Assembly: GCF_018812025.1 (NCBI RefSeq)
Contig: NC_063066.1
Location: 4,450,382-4,514,381, forward strand
From: Megalobrama amblycephala
Lineage: Eukaryota; Chordata; Actinopteri; Cypriniformes; Xenocyprididae
DNA: 64,000 bases
Direction of reading: 5' to 3'
The notes under the pieces are model-generated. The model saw nothing but the letters and a program-made list of their open reading frames with translations, searched no databases and was not told where the DNA came from. Both the position numbers and the translations under genes were made by a program. Position 1 is the stretch's first letter. Every line of letters starts with the position of its first letter. Below, piece after piece: positions 36,340 through 50,332 of this stretch.

Positions 36340-39115
36340 ATAATATAAAGTGCTGACAAAAATGGTCATTTTCAGTATTTTGATTTTGACAATGATAACG
36401 AAGACAAAAAAGTACATCATGTCGTTAATTAAACTATTTTTATTCATAACATATTGTTAATGAAAATATAATAATAAAATACTATATACTGTACTAAATA
36501 AATATACTAACACTAACAAATATACTACAGATACTATATGCAATAACAATATTATTAAAAAAAAAAATCTCAAAAAGTCAATGTTGGGAGTTTTCCCATT
36601 ACAGCTGTAAACAATATTACAACTTACATCTGCACAAAATGATGCAAATGCAATCGAGCTGTATCAATGTAAATACGCTTTTTCAGTGAAAACGTGTTAA
36701 CACATTGTACTAATTTGTTCTGCCGTGGCCACGATTTAACTAAATTAAAATGAAGGAACAAATTAGTATAATGTGGTCATAATTTAACTATAACAAGGGA
36801 AATGTATTAGTAAGTCGTGGAAATGAATTCTTAATTTGTAGGCACGTTTAAATTAATAAGTGTATTATTTAAATTTGTAATTTAATTTGACACTTTCTTG
36901 TCAACAAAAATATGAATTTTAATAATTTAAAGGATGGTTTTATTCCAAAACTATGACTAAAACAAAAAGCTGTGTAAAGATTAACACTACCCACAGGTCA
37001 CCGCAGAGCCTGCTGGCTCCATGTACCGGTGACCTCGGCCAGGTCAACCCTTTGGCACAGGACTGCTTGAATGCAAAAGCAGGTTTTTTTTGTGGCTCCT
37101 CCACCACTGGGCAGAGGAAAGCACCCCTGCTAGGAACCCCACACAAACAATTTAATGACCTCAGGCATGTGTGTGTGTAAAACAGAGACCTCAAGTGAAC
37201 GTGTTAAACGGTACTCTCACTCTAGCAGTGGTCTGTGGCGACACTTCCACTTAACCTGTTCAGCAAAAGTCGGTCAGACCTCTGCAAAGTGCCTTTTAAG
37301 CCATTAGAGCCCTAAATTCCAAGGGCTTCCCCATGAGCACTAAGACCCGAAGCCCCAGTCAGAGTTTCTGCTCCTGTCATTTAGCCTTTCCCAGGGACCC
37401 TGCAGTCCCAGAGTAATGTGGAGAGCAATAAGCCAAAAGCTGCCAAGCCGTTTGATGGATGACACCGGTAAGAATAGCACAGCATTCCACGAGGCAACAT
37501 CCCCAGTGGATATGACTTTGGTAAATGATGGCGATTGTACATAAAGGCCTGGTCATTAGTCTTTCTCTGGACACATTTAAGGGTTGAGGAAAGAGAAGTG
37601 GCAGAATGAGAGGGTGCAACCACAACATTTTCAAAATGCACGAAGGGTTGAGGCAAGGAAGTCGGTATTAAAGCTGGAGCAGCTCCAAATGATGCTATCG
37701 GTGCCTGGGACTGAAACAAAACACCTCACACAACAAAACCAGTGGCTGCATTTCGAATACAAAGGGACGCTTCAGCTTTCAGTTTCAGCCCCTGTTTCCC
37801 CCAGCAAACACCAGTCAAGGTGTTTACATTCCAGACAGCTGGAAGGTTGTTCTGTGGTTGCGTCTGGTGGAGATGGTGGCGCCCTGGTCTTCTGCCTATA
37901 GGCACGTAGTCTGGACCCTGTTGCGGTCCCAACTCTTATCCTAACAACTTCTATCTCTCTTAATGGACAGTAAAAGCTGGTTCAACTTAACAGGGGTGGA
38001 GGGTGGGGTTAGTGTAGCATGAAGCTATCTGTGATCCTGACCCGCAGGGACTGCAGGCATCCGGGAATCGATAGCTGGGGTTAGTGAGCCATGCGAGGGT
38101 GTGAAATCAGGGAGCGGGGGTAACCTCTGGCCCCTGACAACCGGAGAGCTGATCGAGACCTGTAGTTATGTGCTAACTCAGGCCTTGGGTCTAGACAAGA
38201 GGGCATCAACATAATTAAACTGGTTAACGGCACTCAAGCACATCCAATGATTTAAGTCTCTCAGGACATTGTCAGAAAGACAGAGCACTCGGTGTAATTC
38301 CTCAGATTCACAGAACAAAAGCTGCTTACAATGTGCAAAAAGCTTCCCTCGGGCAGTAAGACACCCACAAAGAAACACATGAGCGCTCTGAACCCATGGT
38401 TACGCATGGAGTCAGATCTGGTCCCACTTCTTCATAGCTCAGACCCTGCAGGTAAGGATACCATGGCACAGCTGTAATGAAATCCAGAGATCTTGATTAA
38501 TCTGCAGCGAGAAATGAACTAGAATACTGTGTATCTAGAACAAAACTTTATTAAACACTTTCTCATATTCTTTGAATAAATGAACCTTAACAGACACACT
38601 GAGAGGGAAAGCAGTCAGTGCACTCATATAAAAATGAAAGGGAGAAATTGTAACACTTAATATGGAAGCTAAAGTGCCGACTTTCAGTTAAAAGCGTCAA
38701 TCACATTTTTCACATGGTTCCACCTTTCCAGTTAGATTTATGCTACAGCTGTTCTTCGATTTTCATTCCTGATTTCAAATACGTTATCATAACCAACTCT
38801 TGACATTTTTTAGAGATTTTGACTACACACACTCTATTGCCTTAAAAGGGACCAGACTCAGCTACAGTCTAAATAGCAGACTTTGTCATTCCAAAAGGAG
38901 CCACGGTCTCCTTTATTTCCATAGGTGATATTTGTGTATAACACAGCTGCTCGGCGTAACACACATAAACACATCCTGTGATCATTTTCCTACGTTCCTG
39001 TTTGAAGTGTACAGGAAAGCTCCCAGCCACTGTGGTTAGGCTGACGCACAAGACAGTGGGTGTGAGAGACTCTGAACTCTGTTATCCTTCATCGACCTTT
39101 ATATATATATACTGT
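36340..39115. other. Intronic sequence, no gene seen
   Basis: AT-rich to about 36940, then of balanced composition. Open frames around 37377-37932 overlap on both strands and have no recognisable domain. Nothing else was identified. Confidence 0.45.
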
Positions 39116-39117
39116 AT

Positions 39118-39964
39118 ATTAGTGGTGTAACGGTACACAAACATTATGGTTCGGAACTTTGATATTGAAGTAATGGTTCGATACGGGTGCGGTATAGCAG
39201 GGGGAGAAAACTAAAGATAAAATTGCTTCTTTTTTCTTCTTTTTTATTAAACAATGGTATATTGAACAATTTGTGTCTCTCTCTTTAAATAAATTCAATT
39301 AAAATTTACATTTTCTTAAGGATAAATAAGGATATATATACAGGGAGCCCTTTCTTGCACATTACTGCAATATTAAAGGTTTAAATTCAGTTGCTATTTA
39401 TTTTCAGATATAATAATCAACACACACACACACACACAAAGTAAATTGCACAAAAGGCAAGTTTTGCATTCATTTCTAAATCTAATTATAAAATGATTTT
39501 TTCTACTCCAATTCATTTTTCATGATCATTTACATAGTTACTGTCATAACTTGTTTTCATTACAAATTTATTAAAACATATATGGAATAATTTAGACATT
39601 ACTAACAGGTAAAGTAAATATAATGAATATATAAGCTAATATAGTGGATATATTTAGTGAAAGGCTTCATTTCTCTAGCGAACTAACATGCTGTGGACAC
39701 TAAATGACTTGCCTGAGGTAAATGTAATGCTACGTGAGATATTATTCTCAATCTATTTTATTGATGTCTGTCTGTGATTGAAACACTGGTTCAGAGAACA
39801 TATCTATGCATAGATCGTCTGTTATTCTTCTTATGTGCTTTTTCCTGTTGTGGCGGTTAGCAAACAGTGTTGCATTACCGCACACGCCCCCTTCAGGATT
39901 GGATTGGAGTGTGGATCGCCTGTGACCGAGTGTATTCATTGTCTGACTGTATGCACCGAACCGT

Positions 39965-39966
<2 letters not shown>
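39118..39966. mobile_element. DNA-transposon fragment with GGTGTAACGGTACAC end
   Basis: The left end TAGTGGTGTAACGGTACACA and AACATTATGGTTCGG is echoed by the inverse-type GCACCGAACCGTGAC at 39951-39965. A (CA)n run lies inside at 39420-39438. The family (CGGTACAC...GGTTCGG ends) is frequent in fish and is usually assigned to hAT-type non-autonomous elements, which is recalled rather than shown. The right end is lost in the adjoining microsatellite. Confidence 0.6.

Positions 39967-40045
<79 letters not shown>
39966..40045. repeat. Compound (AC)n(AT)n microsatellite
   Basis: About 18 CA repeats are followed by about 20 TA repeats, at the broken end of the preceding element. Confidence 0.96.
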
Positions 40046-40047
<2 letters not shown>

Positions 40048-40865
40048 ATCAATAGTACAAATTAAGTATTAATCTAAAGTCATACTCATAATCTAAATTA
40101 ATTAAATATTATTTTAGATTATTAAATATTATTTAGTATTAAAGGGTTTAAACCTAAGAATAACTAGTAAATACAAGCCCACTCTTTCTTATTTACACAC
40201 ACAGGAGGAATGTATTTAAATGACCATGTAAAAAAGTCAGCAACAGAGCAGACTATGATAACATATGACTTAAATTACCCATTATACAGTGTCTGTCAGT
40301 AAAATTCAGTGTTCATGGGTATTACGCCTAATTTCTGCACATTACACACCAACACCTGAAATCCAGACATCTGCCAGCCGTATGTCCGATGCATCTACGT
40401 TTCTACATGACACTGTGTGTGATGGGATCAGTCTCGCTGTGAAAGCTAACACTGCTGATTGAGACTCAGAGCAGATGATAATACGAATGCTTGACAGGAT
40501 GCCATAGTCTGAGCTCAGCGGGGCTCCCAAGGCCAGAAAAGGCTTAGACGCCTAAAATAGTGTTGCTCTTGTCAGACGTCATCCAAAGCTGTGTTCAGTT
40601 CAGGCTGGCTGAAAAGAGCTTTTTCAAACACTTCTGGCAACGCTGCATCTCAACTCACAGCATCTTTATTATGTGTGATTTTGAAAGCCTTCTGTGATGT
40701 GTTCTGTTGAACTCTGGGCCCATGAAAATGCCCACTTTATGACAAAGGATATTAAAAAGAGATTGTTTCTGGCTATTGTTCGCAACGAGAGATGAGATAT
40801 TTTTTAATTAGCGATCGTTAATGGGGGTGGCACTGCCAGTACCTACTAGCCTGTTTACGCCTCAG
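40046..40865. other. Intronic sequence, no gene seen
   Basis: No repeat or exon was recognised. Confidence 0.45.
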
Positions 40866-41695
40866 ATTAAAAATAAATAAATAAATAAATGAATAAGTAT
40901 AAAGTTAATTGTGAGATGATGCTAAAAATAAGAAATAAATTCGTAATTCTGAGAAATAAAGTCATAATTAGCAAAATAAAGTCGCAATTGTGAGACATAT
41001 TTACGAGACACAGAGATGTAATAAAGAAATAACATCAAATTGTCAGATATGAAGTCGCAATTACGAAACTAAACTAAACTAAAGGAAATGAAACAAAAGG
41101 AAAGGAAATTAAATTAAACAAAACTAAACGAAAGGAAACTAAACTAAATGAAAAGAAATTAAACGAAAGGAAATGAAAGGAAACAAAATGAAACAAAACG
41201 AAAGAAAACTAAAAGAAAAGAAAACCAAACAAAATGAAAGGAAATGAAACAAAACGAAAGGAAACCAAAGGAAAGGAAACAAAATGAAACGAAATGAAAC
41301 GAAAGGAAAAGGAAACTAAACTAAACTACATGTAACCAAACGAAAGGAAACGAAACAAAACAAAACAAAAACTAAAATGTTTGGTCTGGCTTTGACCTGA
41401 GGCATCATAGTTTGGCTTTCTTGTCTTTCCAGAAACAGATAGTGTGCAATAGGAAACTAAAGGAAAAGAAAGGAAACTAAATGAAAGGAAATCAAACAAA
41501 ATGAAACAAAAAGAAACAAAAGTAAACAAAAACACAATGAAAGGAAATGAAATGAAATGAAATGAAAGGAAACAAAACTAAACAAAAGGAAACAAAACAA
41601 AAAACAAAACATAAAATATTTGGTTTGGTTTTGACCTGAGGCATCACAGGTTGGCTTTTTTGTCTCTGCCAAAACTGATAGTGTGCAATAGAGAC
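40866..41695. repeat. Low-complexity AAACGAAAGG-like array with a duplicated 75-bp segment
   Basis: After a short (AAAT)n run, roughly 600 bp consist of variants of AAACTAAACGAAAGGAAAC. A segment containing TTGACCTGAGGCATCA and GATAGTGTGCAATAG occurs twice (about 41383-41452 and 41622-41691), so one arm of the array was duplicated with an offset of about 239 bp. Phe-Ser-rich minus-strand frames here are artefacts. Confidence 0.85.
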
Positions 41696-41699
41696 CTTA

Positions 41700-44600
41700 G
41701 AGCAGTTTATTTAGATTAATCACTTTTAAACATGGTAATTTGAGATGTCATGCATCTGCAGCAATGAAGAGTAGTGACTTTCACCTTATGAGACCAATTT
41801 GTGGAGTGGCTTTGCAAGGGCAAACAATATGTTGGCAATGGGGAACAAGAAAGTGGCCTGCCTTTGCCGGCAGATTTACTACTGCAGAGATGCTTTTATA
41901 CTCTCACAAGGGAAAAGAAAAAGGACATACATACTGGATTAGGGGGAGGTTCTGCCCAGTTTAATATCAGCTCCACCATCTGTGACTGGACAATTTCATA
42001 TTGATTCAATCAGCATGCCTTGCTTTAAACATTTAATATAAAAAAGGGATCCACGGTGTGCTTCTAAGGGCATGACGGAAAGCTGCAGTATCCCTGGCCC
42101 GCTAGTTCTGAGGATATGCTTTTCTCAGAGGTCCTTAGATAGGAATGATTGAAGCCTTATAACAAAAAGAGATGAAAAAATATCGTCGGGCTTGCAAAGG
42201 CATCTGCAACAAAATATGAAATTCATGAGAGACAGTTTTCAATGTCAAGCCGGACGTAATTTGCCATGCATTTTGAAGAAACATGGCTTAAAAAAGTAGA
42301 CGGAGGTAGGGGTAAAGAAATGAAAAGACAGCTTGAGAGCCACAAATATGTTGCAAAGATGTATTCAACAATTACCAAACCAAATAAGCCTTTCTGAACA
42401 TGCTTTGTGAGGCACGCTGGGTCTGTATAACATTAAACATGCAGCTTCAGCAGGCCTTTGGCTGTATTGCACAAGCACATTTGCTTAATTAACTGTTGTG
42501 GTATTAGTCTACAGCATTATTTTTCATCTTTGTTGCTGCTCTAGGGGTCCATATTACCCAGATTTAGGAGGCACGTTAATTTTTTTGGCTCCAGAAAAAA
42601 AAAAAAAAGTGAGCTTCAATGCAGTTATTTTAGTACTGTTTCTTGTCAACAGATCAGCAACAACTGCATGTGGCAAGACTCCCTGCCCTCCACATGATTA
42701 ACTTAGAATTAGATATTGAGCAGACATTAAAGTTTCATGCAGCTCATGTGAAATGAGATCTGCTGACAATACAGTAAGAATATTCAGAAAAGCACATTCA
42801 CTAAAGAACTAGCACAAGACATCTCGTCTCTAAATGCAGAAGTAATGCCCCATCCCGCTCTAGTTTATTTCCCAGATGTGCACCCTGTGCCCTGTGTGTG
42901 AGTGCCCTTGTGGCCTTGACATGCAGGATGAAAATGTTTGTCTGAAGCCACCTGGTTCTCATCAGTACTGGTGTCCCAGTGGAGCTTCTCATCCTGACCT
43001 ATCCAACACCTTCCCGCAGGACCCCGTCCCACACGCAGAGATGCAGAAAGAGCAGTGTGAGGAAATGATGTCAACTGACATAAAGTGATGCACTTTGAAT
43101 TACATGATAGCTACCTACGAATATCTGAACATGCACCATATCAAATGAAAGAATAGAGCCTCTGCTTAAGAAGAAAACACCTGAATGTGGGTGAAAGTTT
43201 CATTAAAAAAAAAAGCTAAATTCTGAACAAAAAGCTGAGAAAATCATGTTTTTGTCAAAGTTTATGTCCAGATTGGATATCAAAACATAGTTGGAGTAGA
43301 TTAAGTCCATAAACACCCCCAAATCCTGAACAGTCGTGACCTTCCTGGGTCAACATTTCAACACTTCTATCACTTGTTTCTGCTTCTTCACCAGAGATTT
43401 TGTACTCTTTCAGAAGATGCGTAACAGCGCCCCCTATCATATAACAGTGCAGATGTGGATTGCCGGAAAATTCCGAAAATACTGGGAAAGTGTGTCATAA
43501 ATGATGGAAAATTCCGTCCATGGCAGCGAGAGAATTTACATAATTTTTTGTCAAATTCAATCAAATTATTTCAAGAAGTATTCAAAAATCCAATTTATGC
43601 ATGTAACAACTTGAGTGCATTCTAAAATGATCATGTTTTTAATTTCAGAATTAAATTTCTTTTTAAGGGGCATAAAGTAAAAATGTCAGGATGATACAAC
43701 TGTTGATACCATAATGAAGAAAGATAATAAAAAATAAAATAAAAAAAAAGCTATTTAATTTTACTATAATATTTTGTAGTTTTACTACAGTAAAATTTTA
43801 CACAATATGACATTTTAGGGTAATTAAATACAAACTTTACCTGAAAAATAGTGTCAGATTTTGTCTCTATCTTGGACACTTTTAATTGTCTTTGACCCTC
43901 ATAATAACAAAAACAAATATTAAAATATATACTCAGTACATACTCAGGCTGTTTCAAATCACTCACTTCAGTACACTGAGAAGTTTTGTGGGAAAAAAGT
44001 TCAGCAAACGTCTTCCAGTTCCCAAACATTGTGTTCTTTTGTTTAGCCATTGTTTGTAAAAAATCCCTTTTAGCTCGACTAAGAGGCCGGGGGTCAAGTA
44101 CAGCTTTCTGTTTGAAATAACATTTCATCAACAATTATCCTCACTAAGCTTTTCGCTGCCAAATTAGAACCAAAGATTACTGATTACAATAAGACTGAGG
44201 ATTTGCAATTGTGCACGCTACGTGTACCCTGTGTAACGGGATGCTTTGGGATCTGCCAATTAGACACCAGGGGTAGGAATGAGTTCCTACTACTGCTCTT
44301 TATGAGAGGAAACAAGCCTAGCCTCACTAAATCAGCAATTTGCCAATCATCTCCATTTTTCAGCCCTCATTCACAGACTCTTCTCAACCCCTGGGCTACA
44401 AGACTCTCAAGTAATTCCACACTGATAAACTAACAAAATGTACTAATGTAACAATATAGCTCGGCCATTTTTCCAGATCACATTGCTCTGTAATATTTAG
44501 GGAAAAAACGCCATATGCTCTTGAGCTTTGCCAGAGACACACTCATTGAAGATTGTTAAACAAAAGACCAATCTGAGAGCAAGACGACTGGAAAAACTGA

Positions 44601-47600
44601 AAAACTATATGAGAATAGCAGTAGGCTATTTCAACTGCCTTGGCTTCTTCTGTTAATTAGAGAGACTGACGAGCTTCAAAAATGGTAAAGAAATGCAGAT
44701 ATCTTTCTGCTAATACACTTTGACGTTCCGAAGGATACGACCCCCTGGTGTCCGGACGGAATCATTGTAATTGGCGGGGCTCTTCGGAGGTTTAGCATAA
44801 GGACTTTAACTGGAGTTCTCTAAAGCTCTGAACCATGACCAGTGGTCTTTGCTAACAGGCTCTCTGAGGAACTACTACTGTTTTTTATTGTATGATCTTA
44901 ATAAAATGGCTGAGACAAGTGAAGCATCAGCCTCCTTATGGGAAAGAAGCACCTGACAGTAATATTATTGAAAAACCTGTAGGATGATGGGAAAGCCATT
45001 CCCGATAGTAAAATATGTTTTATATCCATCTCATTTTTTCCCCCAAACATGGTAGCTTTGAACTGGACAGGGCGTAAGGTGAAATAAATCATAGCACTAT
45101 GGCTCATCCTTTGTAATTTGGCACCACAGCATATTAAAAAGCATCCCACACCGAGCAAGCCCAGTAAGGCGGACTAGGCTTTATGTTCAACTCATCAAAA
45201 TGTCCTGTGTGAGTTATAGTTCCCAAACACAAAGAAACGCAGCAAGTGTTTCTGCTTTTTCTCAGACTCTGACGAGAAGCCATGTTTCAGTCAAGTTTGT
45301 TTTCAATAACATCAACAACATGGCTGCCTTGTGGCACTGACAACACCTCCTCTGATGTGTCAGACTTGCTTTGCACTTGCCAGCACATCAAAAGCAATGG
45401 AACAGGATCACGCGTTAATAATTACATCTTTACACAGCCTTGAGTCCCTGCTCCCCTTTGGAAAACTGCTGATCGTCAATAGGCTGAGAATGTATATCTT
45501 CATATAATTGAAGCTCCTCACCATATGTTTGCTCTCCTTTCAAGAAAGGGACAGTCTTTGGTGTCAATTGGGGCCCGTGCAACATCTGTGAGCTATTATA
45601 TCCGCCCAATCCAGCAGGCAGGTTAATTAAGATGCGACAGGTAATCAAGCTGCCGGAAGCCAATTAAAGTTGCCTGATCTGGGCCGTTGTCTATACTCAC
45701 ACTACTAGGCCTCCTTCTTTCAAAGAGATCAATTGTTTGCTCAAGGTCAGGTAATGAATGGCACCTCATGTGTGCACACCACTCGATTGGCTTCACACCA
45801 AGTGTAAATAGTGATATTATGGGATGGGATGTTGCAGGTGGGAAGCTGGAGGTTGGAAGATGGCAGAACGGTGGCGCGCACACATCTGCAAGTCTTCCCC
45901 TGCGGCCACTTGGCTCGCTAACAATCAAAATTCTGAAGAGAAATTCAATGGCATCTGCGCCTATGGTCCCGAAAGATTTGTGCTGACAGCACATTTGAAT
46001 ACGCATTGACCCAGAGACATGCAGGTGACTGAAATGGGTCCGATTAGCAGGCGAGGAGAGGGGTGCATGGGAGGTAACGTGGATGTCAAATGCAGGAATT
46101 CTCAATGCCATTCAAAATGCTGTTGGGAAAATATGAAACAAAGTTACAGGAGCAGCTATTTATTTGACCCCCAAAAATGTAATAATACTATTCTCCAGTG
46201 CAGCTATTTGGTGGCAGAACACTAACAGATCTGAAACCAAAAGGATCTATTTTGGAGACGGGAACAAAATAGCAAAATGCTTCGCCTGAACAACCATTAT
46301 TTATTGTGAGGGGTGTGTGTACGTGTGATCCGTCATCCTATTTGCCCATTTTACACCAATATCAGTCTGAAGCCTGGGTAGACTTTATCAGGCTAAGATT
46401 AAACAGGAGAAACCGGATGTTAAACAGGTATACCCATGGACTGAACAAAGCAAAGTACATTTGAGAGATTGCTTTGACCAAACGGACTGGAAATTGTTTT
46501 TTAATGTATGTGACAATATTCATGACACTATCACGTTTTATTTCATTTTTTTGTGAGAGCAATTGTGCTCAAACCAAAACAGTATATACCCAAATAATAA
46601 GAAGTGGCTCACTAAAGATCTTAAAATATACCTATATCAAAGAAGACAGCTATTACGTTTATGTGCTATATTTTATATTATTATAATTATTAGTTTGCAT
46701 TAATATATTTCACTTTAATATGTTAAAAAAATTTAAAAGGTGAGGTCAATAGCAAATTAATTTCTGCATATGATATTGAATATTGTGAAATATTACTGGT
46801 GTTGGTACCGACTATTCAAACTTTGGTATTGTGACAACACTAGTTCAAACACATGCAGTAACCACCAATCCACAGCTCTGATCATAATGACCAAACAAAC
46901 AAACAAAAACACAAAAGGGAGGGCGATGGGGGGGATATGTTGGGCTGTTGGTCTTTAAGCACTTTGATCCAAAAGAATTGGATGAGGCTGGAGGGATCTG
47001 TGTAGTCTTTAGTGCACTGGATTACAAGGAGCTATCTGCAGGAGCCCTTGACATGATAGTGGGTGGCCAACAGAGCAACAGCCTGTGGTGTAGTATGTAC
47101 CTTGGCACCCTGCCCTGCTCTCCACTAACGGCACAGAGGTCCTGGATTAGATTTACTCAAGTAATCTTTATAAATTTGACAGAAGTGAAGAGATTACGCC
47201 AGCCTCCCCCAACCCTCGTTTTTCAGAAAGGCTCAGACACCAAGTCTCAATCTCTTATCTCAGAGGACTACCTGGCGGAGGTCTGGCACCGTTCCTCAGC
47301 TCGTGGCAGTCACCCCAGGGGGCAGAAAACTGAGTAGCAAAACAAGCTGTCCAATCCAAACGAAGTGCTCTGTAAGCACCTGGGAGTATGGGAGCACGCT
47401 AGTCAAGGCTCATTAAAGGAATACATTAGTCCTTTCAGTACACAACATTGCAAGGCAAAGCGTGTCAGTCTGAAGGAGTGTGGTGATAAAAAAAAAATCT
47501 TTGATTGGTCTGATTTCAGTGTGAGAGAGTAACGGAAGTACAGTGTTTCTTAGCAAATTAGAGCCTGGAGAGGCAAGCAGACACGGAGGTCTAGCACATG

Positions 47601-49681
47601 AATCACATCAATTGACGACTTCTCCTTCCTGGATATTTTCCTATGCTACTACATTCAGTGGAACCTCCAATGCCATACTTTTTAATGCCGGAAGGATGTG
47701 ATGAACTGGCAGGACTGTCTCTTTGGCATACAGCACTGTGAGCGGTCTGGCAATTAAGACTGCGCGCTGAGACCATAAACTAAATGAACAAGGCGGTTAA
47801 GTTCAGTAACCACACTGAGGATATTGTATTTACAAGCTTGCATAATGTTTGGTTGATATGGAGCAAGATGTACGCAACTGTGAACTAACCAATATGGTGA
47901 CTACAACAATCTACAAAGAAAAGTGTGTGAAACATGATCATTTGAAATTTCCATTCCAAACAAGCCAAAGTGGCAAGACTTTAAGATACTATCATCAAAG
48001 AGCCACATTTTTGCACAATCTGATGCACATAGTACAGTATTAATGACCTGTAAATTATGCAAACATGGTAACAAACAAATGGAGAGCCTCATTAGCACAG
48101 CTAATTGTCCCAAATGGAAATTTCCATGCCTTCACTCCACAAGTCTTTGAGTAAGGAGTAGAAGTGGAGCGTCAGATTGAATTTTTTCATCACAAACATT
48201 CCTTTGATGCCGCAACTAGGGATTTATCTGAAAATGTACAATGGATTTAAAAGTTTTAGTTAAATCTGAGCAGTGAAGTGCAAATCAGCTTCAAGTTTTT
48301 CCTCACGCTGAACTGAACTCCTGTTGAGACTTTCACTGAACTCCCTTCAGGAGCGTGTGGCTGCTTTCCCTACCTTCCATGCTGTTTGAATTAGAGCTGA
48401 CGTCAGCACTTCTCTGGGCTCTCCTCCTGCTCATTAGGCCAGTGCTAAAGGTAAATACATCCATTTATAAGAGGAAGGTGCCTTCAGTTCATCATCCAAA
48501 GTCTAAATACACCCTACGAGTATTCAGAGCCAACCCAAGTCTTGCCACCCAATCAAGCAAAACGTGTTCAGCAATTACTCAAACAAGCACAATAATATGT
48601 TGCCTCAATGATAATGGAGCACAAGCTCACAGAATCATTATTTTTTCATCCTGACATTATGTTTTTTTCATTTGTTTAGAGCTCTCTCTACAGGGTTCAG
48701 CACCTGCTTTGCGTTTGAGAACTGAAGATTGGGAATGTTCTACCACTGGGGAACTCATCAGAGGTAACAAATCGCTGATCTGCTGTATGACTGTCTTACA
48801 GACCAGAACGGGAGTTTTTCATAAAGCTGGAAGTGACAGAGGAAGAAATGGAAAAGCCCCTGTGACAGCTGCCGGAAACATTGCCAGTGGATGGAGACTG
48901 GTTTTGATGAGCGTCCCTCTGGGCTTCGAAACCACAGCTAGGAATTGGGCGAACAGGAAGTGACAGGCAAATTCAAGAGATCGACATGCGAATGACGTGA
49001 TCCAGTGCTTTAAACCTCAGCGTTCACCTTCTTCCTTTGAGGGAATGTCAGGGCTGTATTTGAATGATGGGAGTGCACAATGTTTTGTTGACATATGCAT
49101 GACATGAATATCACTGCTTGTTCCACAACCCGCAGAAACACTCACCTAAAATGAGCCACACAAAGGCTTCTGTAAACACAGCAGGATATGTGAAATTTCA
49201 CCAGGACAGTAAATCAGTTCTGACAGAGTTTTGCACTGGCAATCTAGCGTTTCCGTCAAGAGGAAGCTGAAACTCAACGAGAGTTGAGGGGCTTGTAATA
49301 GCAGGGTTTGAATGAACAGTCCGTTATTAATTTAAAGCTGTTTACACAGATCCACTTGATGTTTGCACAAGCCCTATCTAGCAATTAATAAATCAGATTC
49401 AGGGCTTTCAGAAGGGAGGGGGTGGGCAGTAGAGAGGTTGGCAGGGAGTACAGTAGTTTGTTAGCTGATGAATAGTAATTAGCCCAAGCCTTTAAAGTCC
49501 ACTGATAATTACCTCTTAGAAAAACTCCTAAACACCAGGCCTGTCAGTTACTACGTTTCAATGGCCTGTCTGCCTAAGCAGTCTATCGTTATCAAGGTTC
49601 TGTTTTGTAGTCTTGAAAAGGTCAACTAACCCAACCAGATACTACACTATGTGAACTTGTTGTACATTAAATAGTAGGTCG
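41700..49681. other. Intronic sequence, no gene seen
   Basis: This is a long unique-looking stretch. A short fragment near 46775-46845 (GATATTGAATATTGTGAAAT through GTATTGTGACAACACTAGTT) resembles the end of a fish DNA transposon. The longest open frames (43751-44134 minus, 45623-46111 minus, 46948-47337 plus) lack recognisable domains and overlap opposing frames. Confidence 0.45.
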
Positions 49682-49684
49682 TTA

Positions 49685-50329
49685 AGGCCCTGATATACTT
49701 CAAGTAAAATCGAAGAACGAACTGTGATGCCATTTTGAACAAAATCAGGCTAAAACTTTGTTTTGGGAGTCCGAAACAGCTTGCCAAAGCAAACTTTCCG
49801 GAAAAGTTAATTCTGGCTGGTAAACACTTTCGAACTACTACTGATTCATGGCATTTACATAATAGGTAGGTGTGTGCTGTGGCTCCTCCTTCTTTCATGT
49901 GGAAAATATTTTACAGTTCATTTCTTCTGTTCAGTCCATCGAGGTCAGATGTCTGTGAGTAAAAACATGAATACACTGGAGAAGTTGTACTTCTGATTAA
50001 ATAAGACACTGATGCTGTTTTTCATGTTTAATACTGTAAAGCTGCTTGCTTTTAAGCAATGTATTGTATAAATAAACATGATGTGACTGAATAGAGTGCC
50101 AAATTGCTATGATCAGATCCTTTTCTTTTGCTTTATTATAAATTACTTGCTGTTTTCTCAATTTTGCTGTGTGTTTAATTTATTATTGAGAGGAAAGTGC
50201 AGCAGATATTATATATTCATCTAAACGCCACTCTCAGCAGTATTACACTGTTCAAATACTTTTTACTCCAAAAACTTTACTCCTAAGTGAAGAACGAAAA
50301 AGAACTTCACCGTGAGTATATCAGGGCCT
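49685..50329. mobile_element. MITE with TTA target duplication (AGGCCCTGATATACT ends)
   Basis: The left end AGGCCCTGATATACTTCAAG is matched by the inverse GTATATCAGGGCCT at the right end, with TTA outside on both sides (49682-49684 and 50330-50332). Subterminal GAAGAACGAA motifs occur at both ends. A 3-bp TTA duplication is typical of PIF/Harbinger elements, so that superfamily is suggested. It has no coding capacity. Confidence 0.8.
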
Positions 50330-50332
50330 TTA

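Noticed and set aside
45623..46111. 162-codon minus-strand open frame overlapping plus-strand frames
   Set aside because: No family resemblance and no exon borders; overlapping frames on both strands indicate a locally stop-poor composition.
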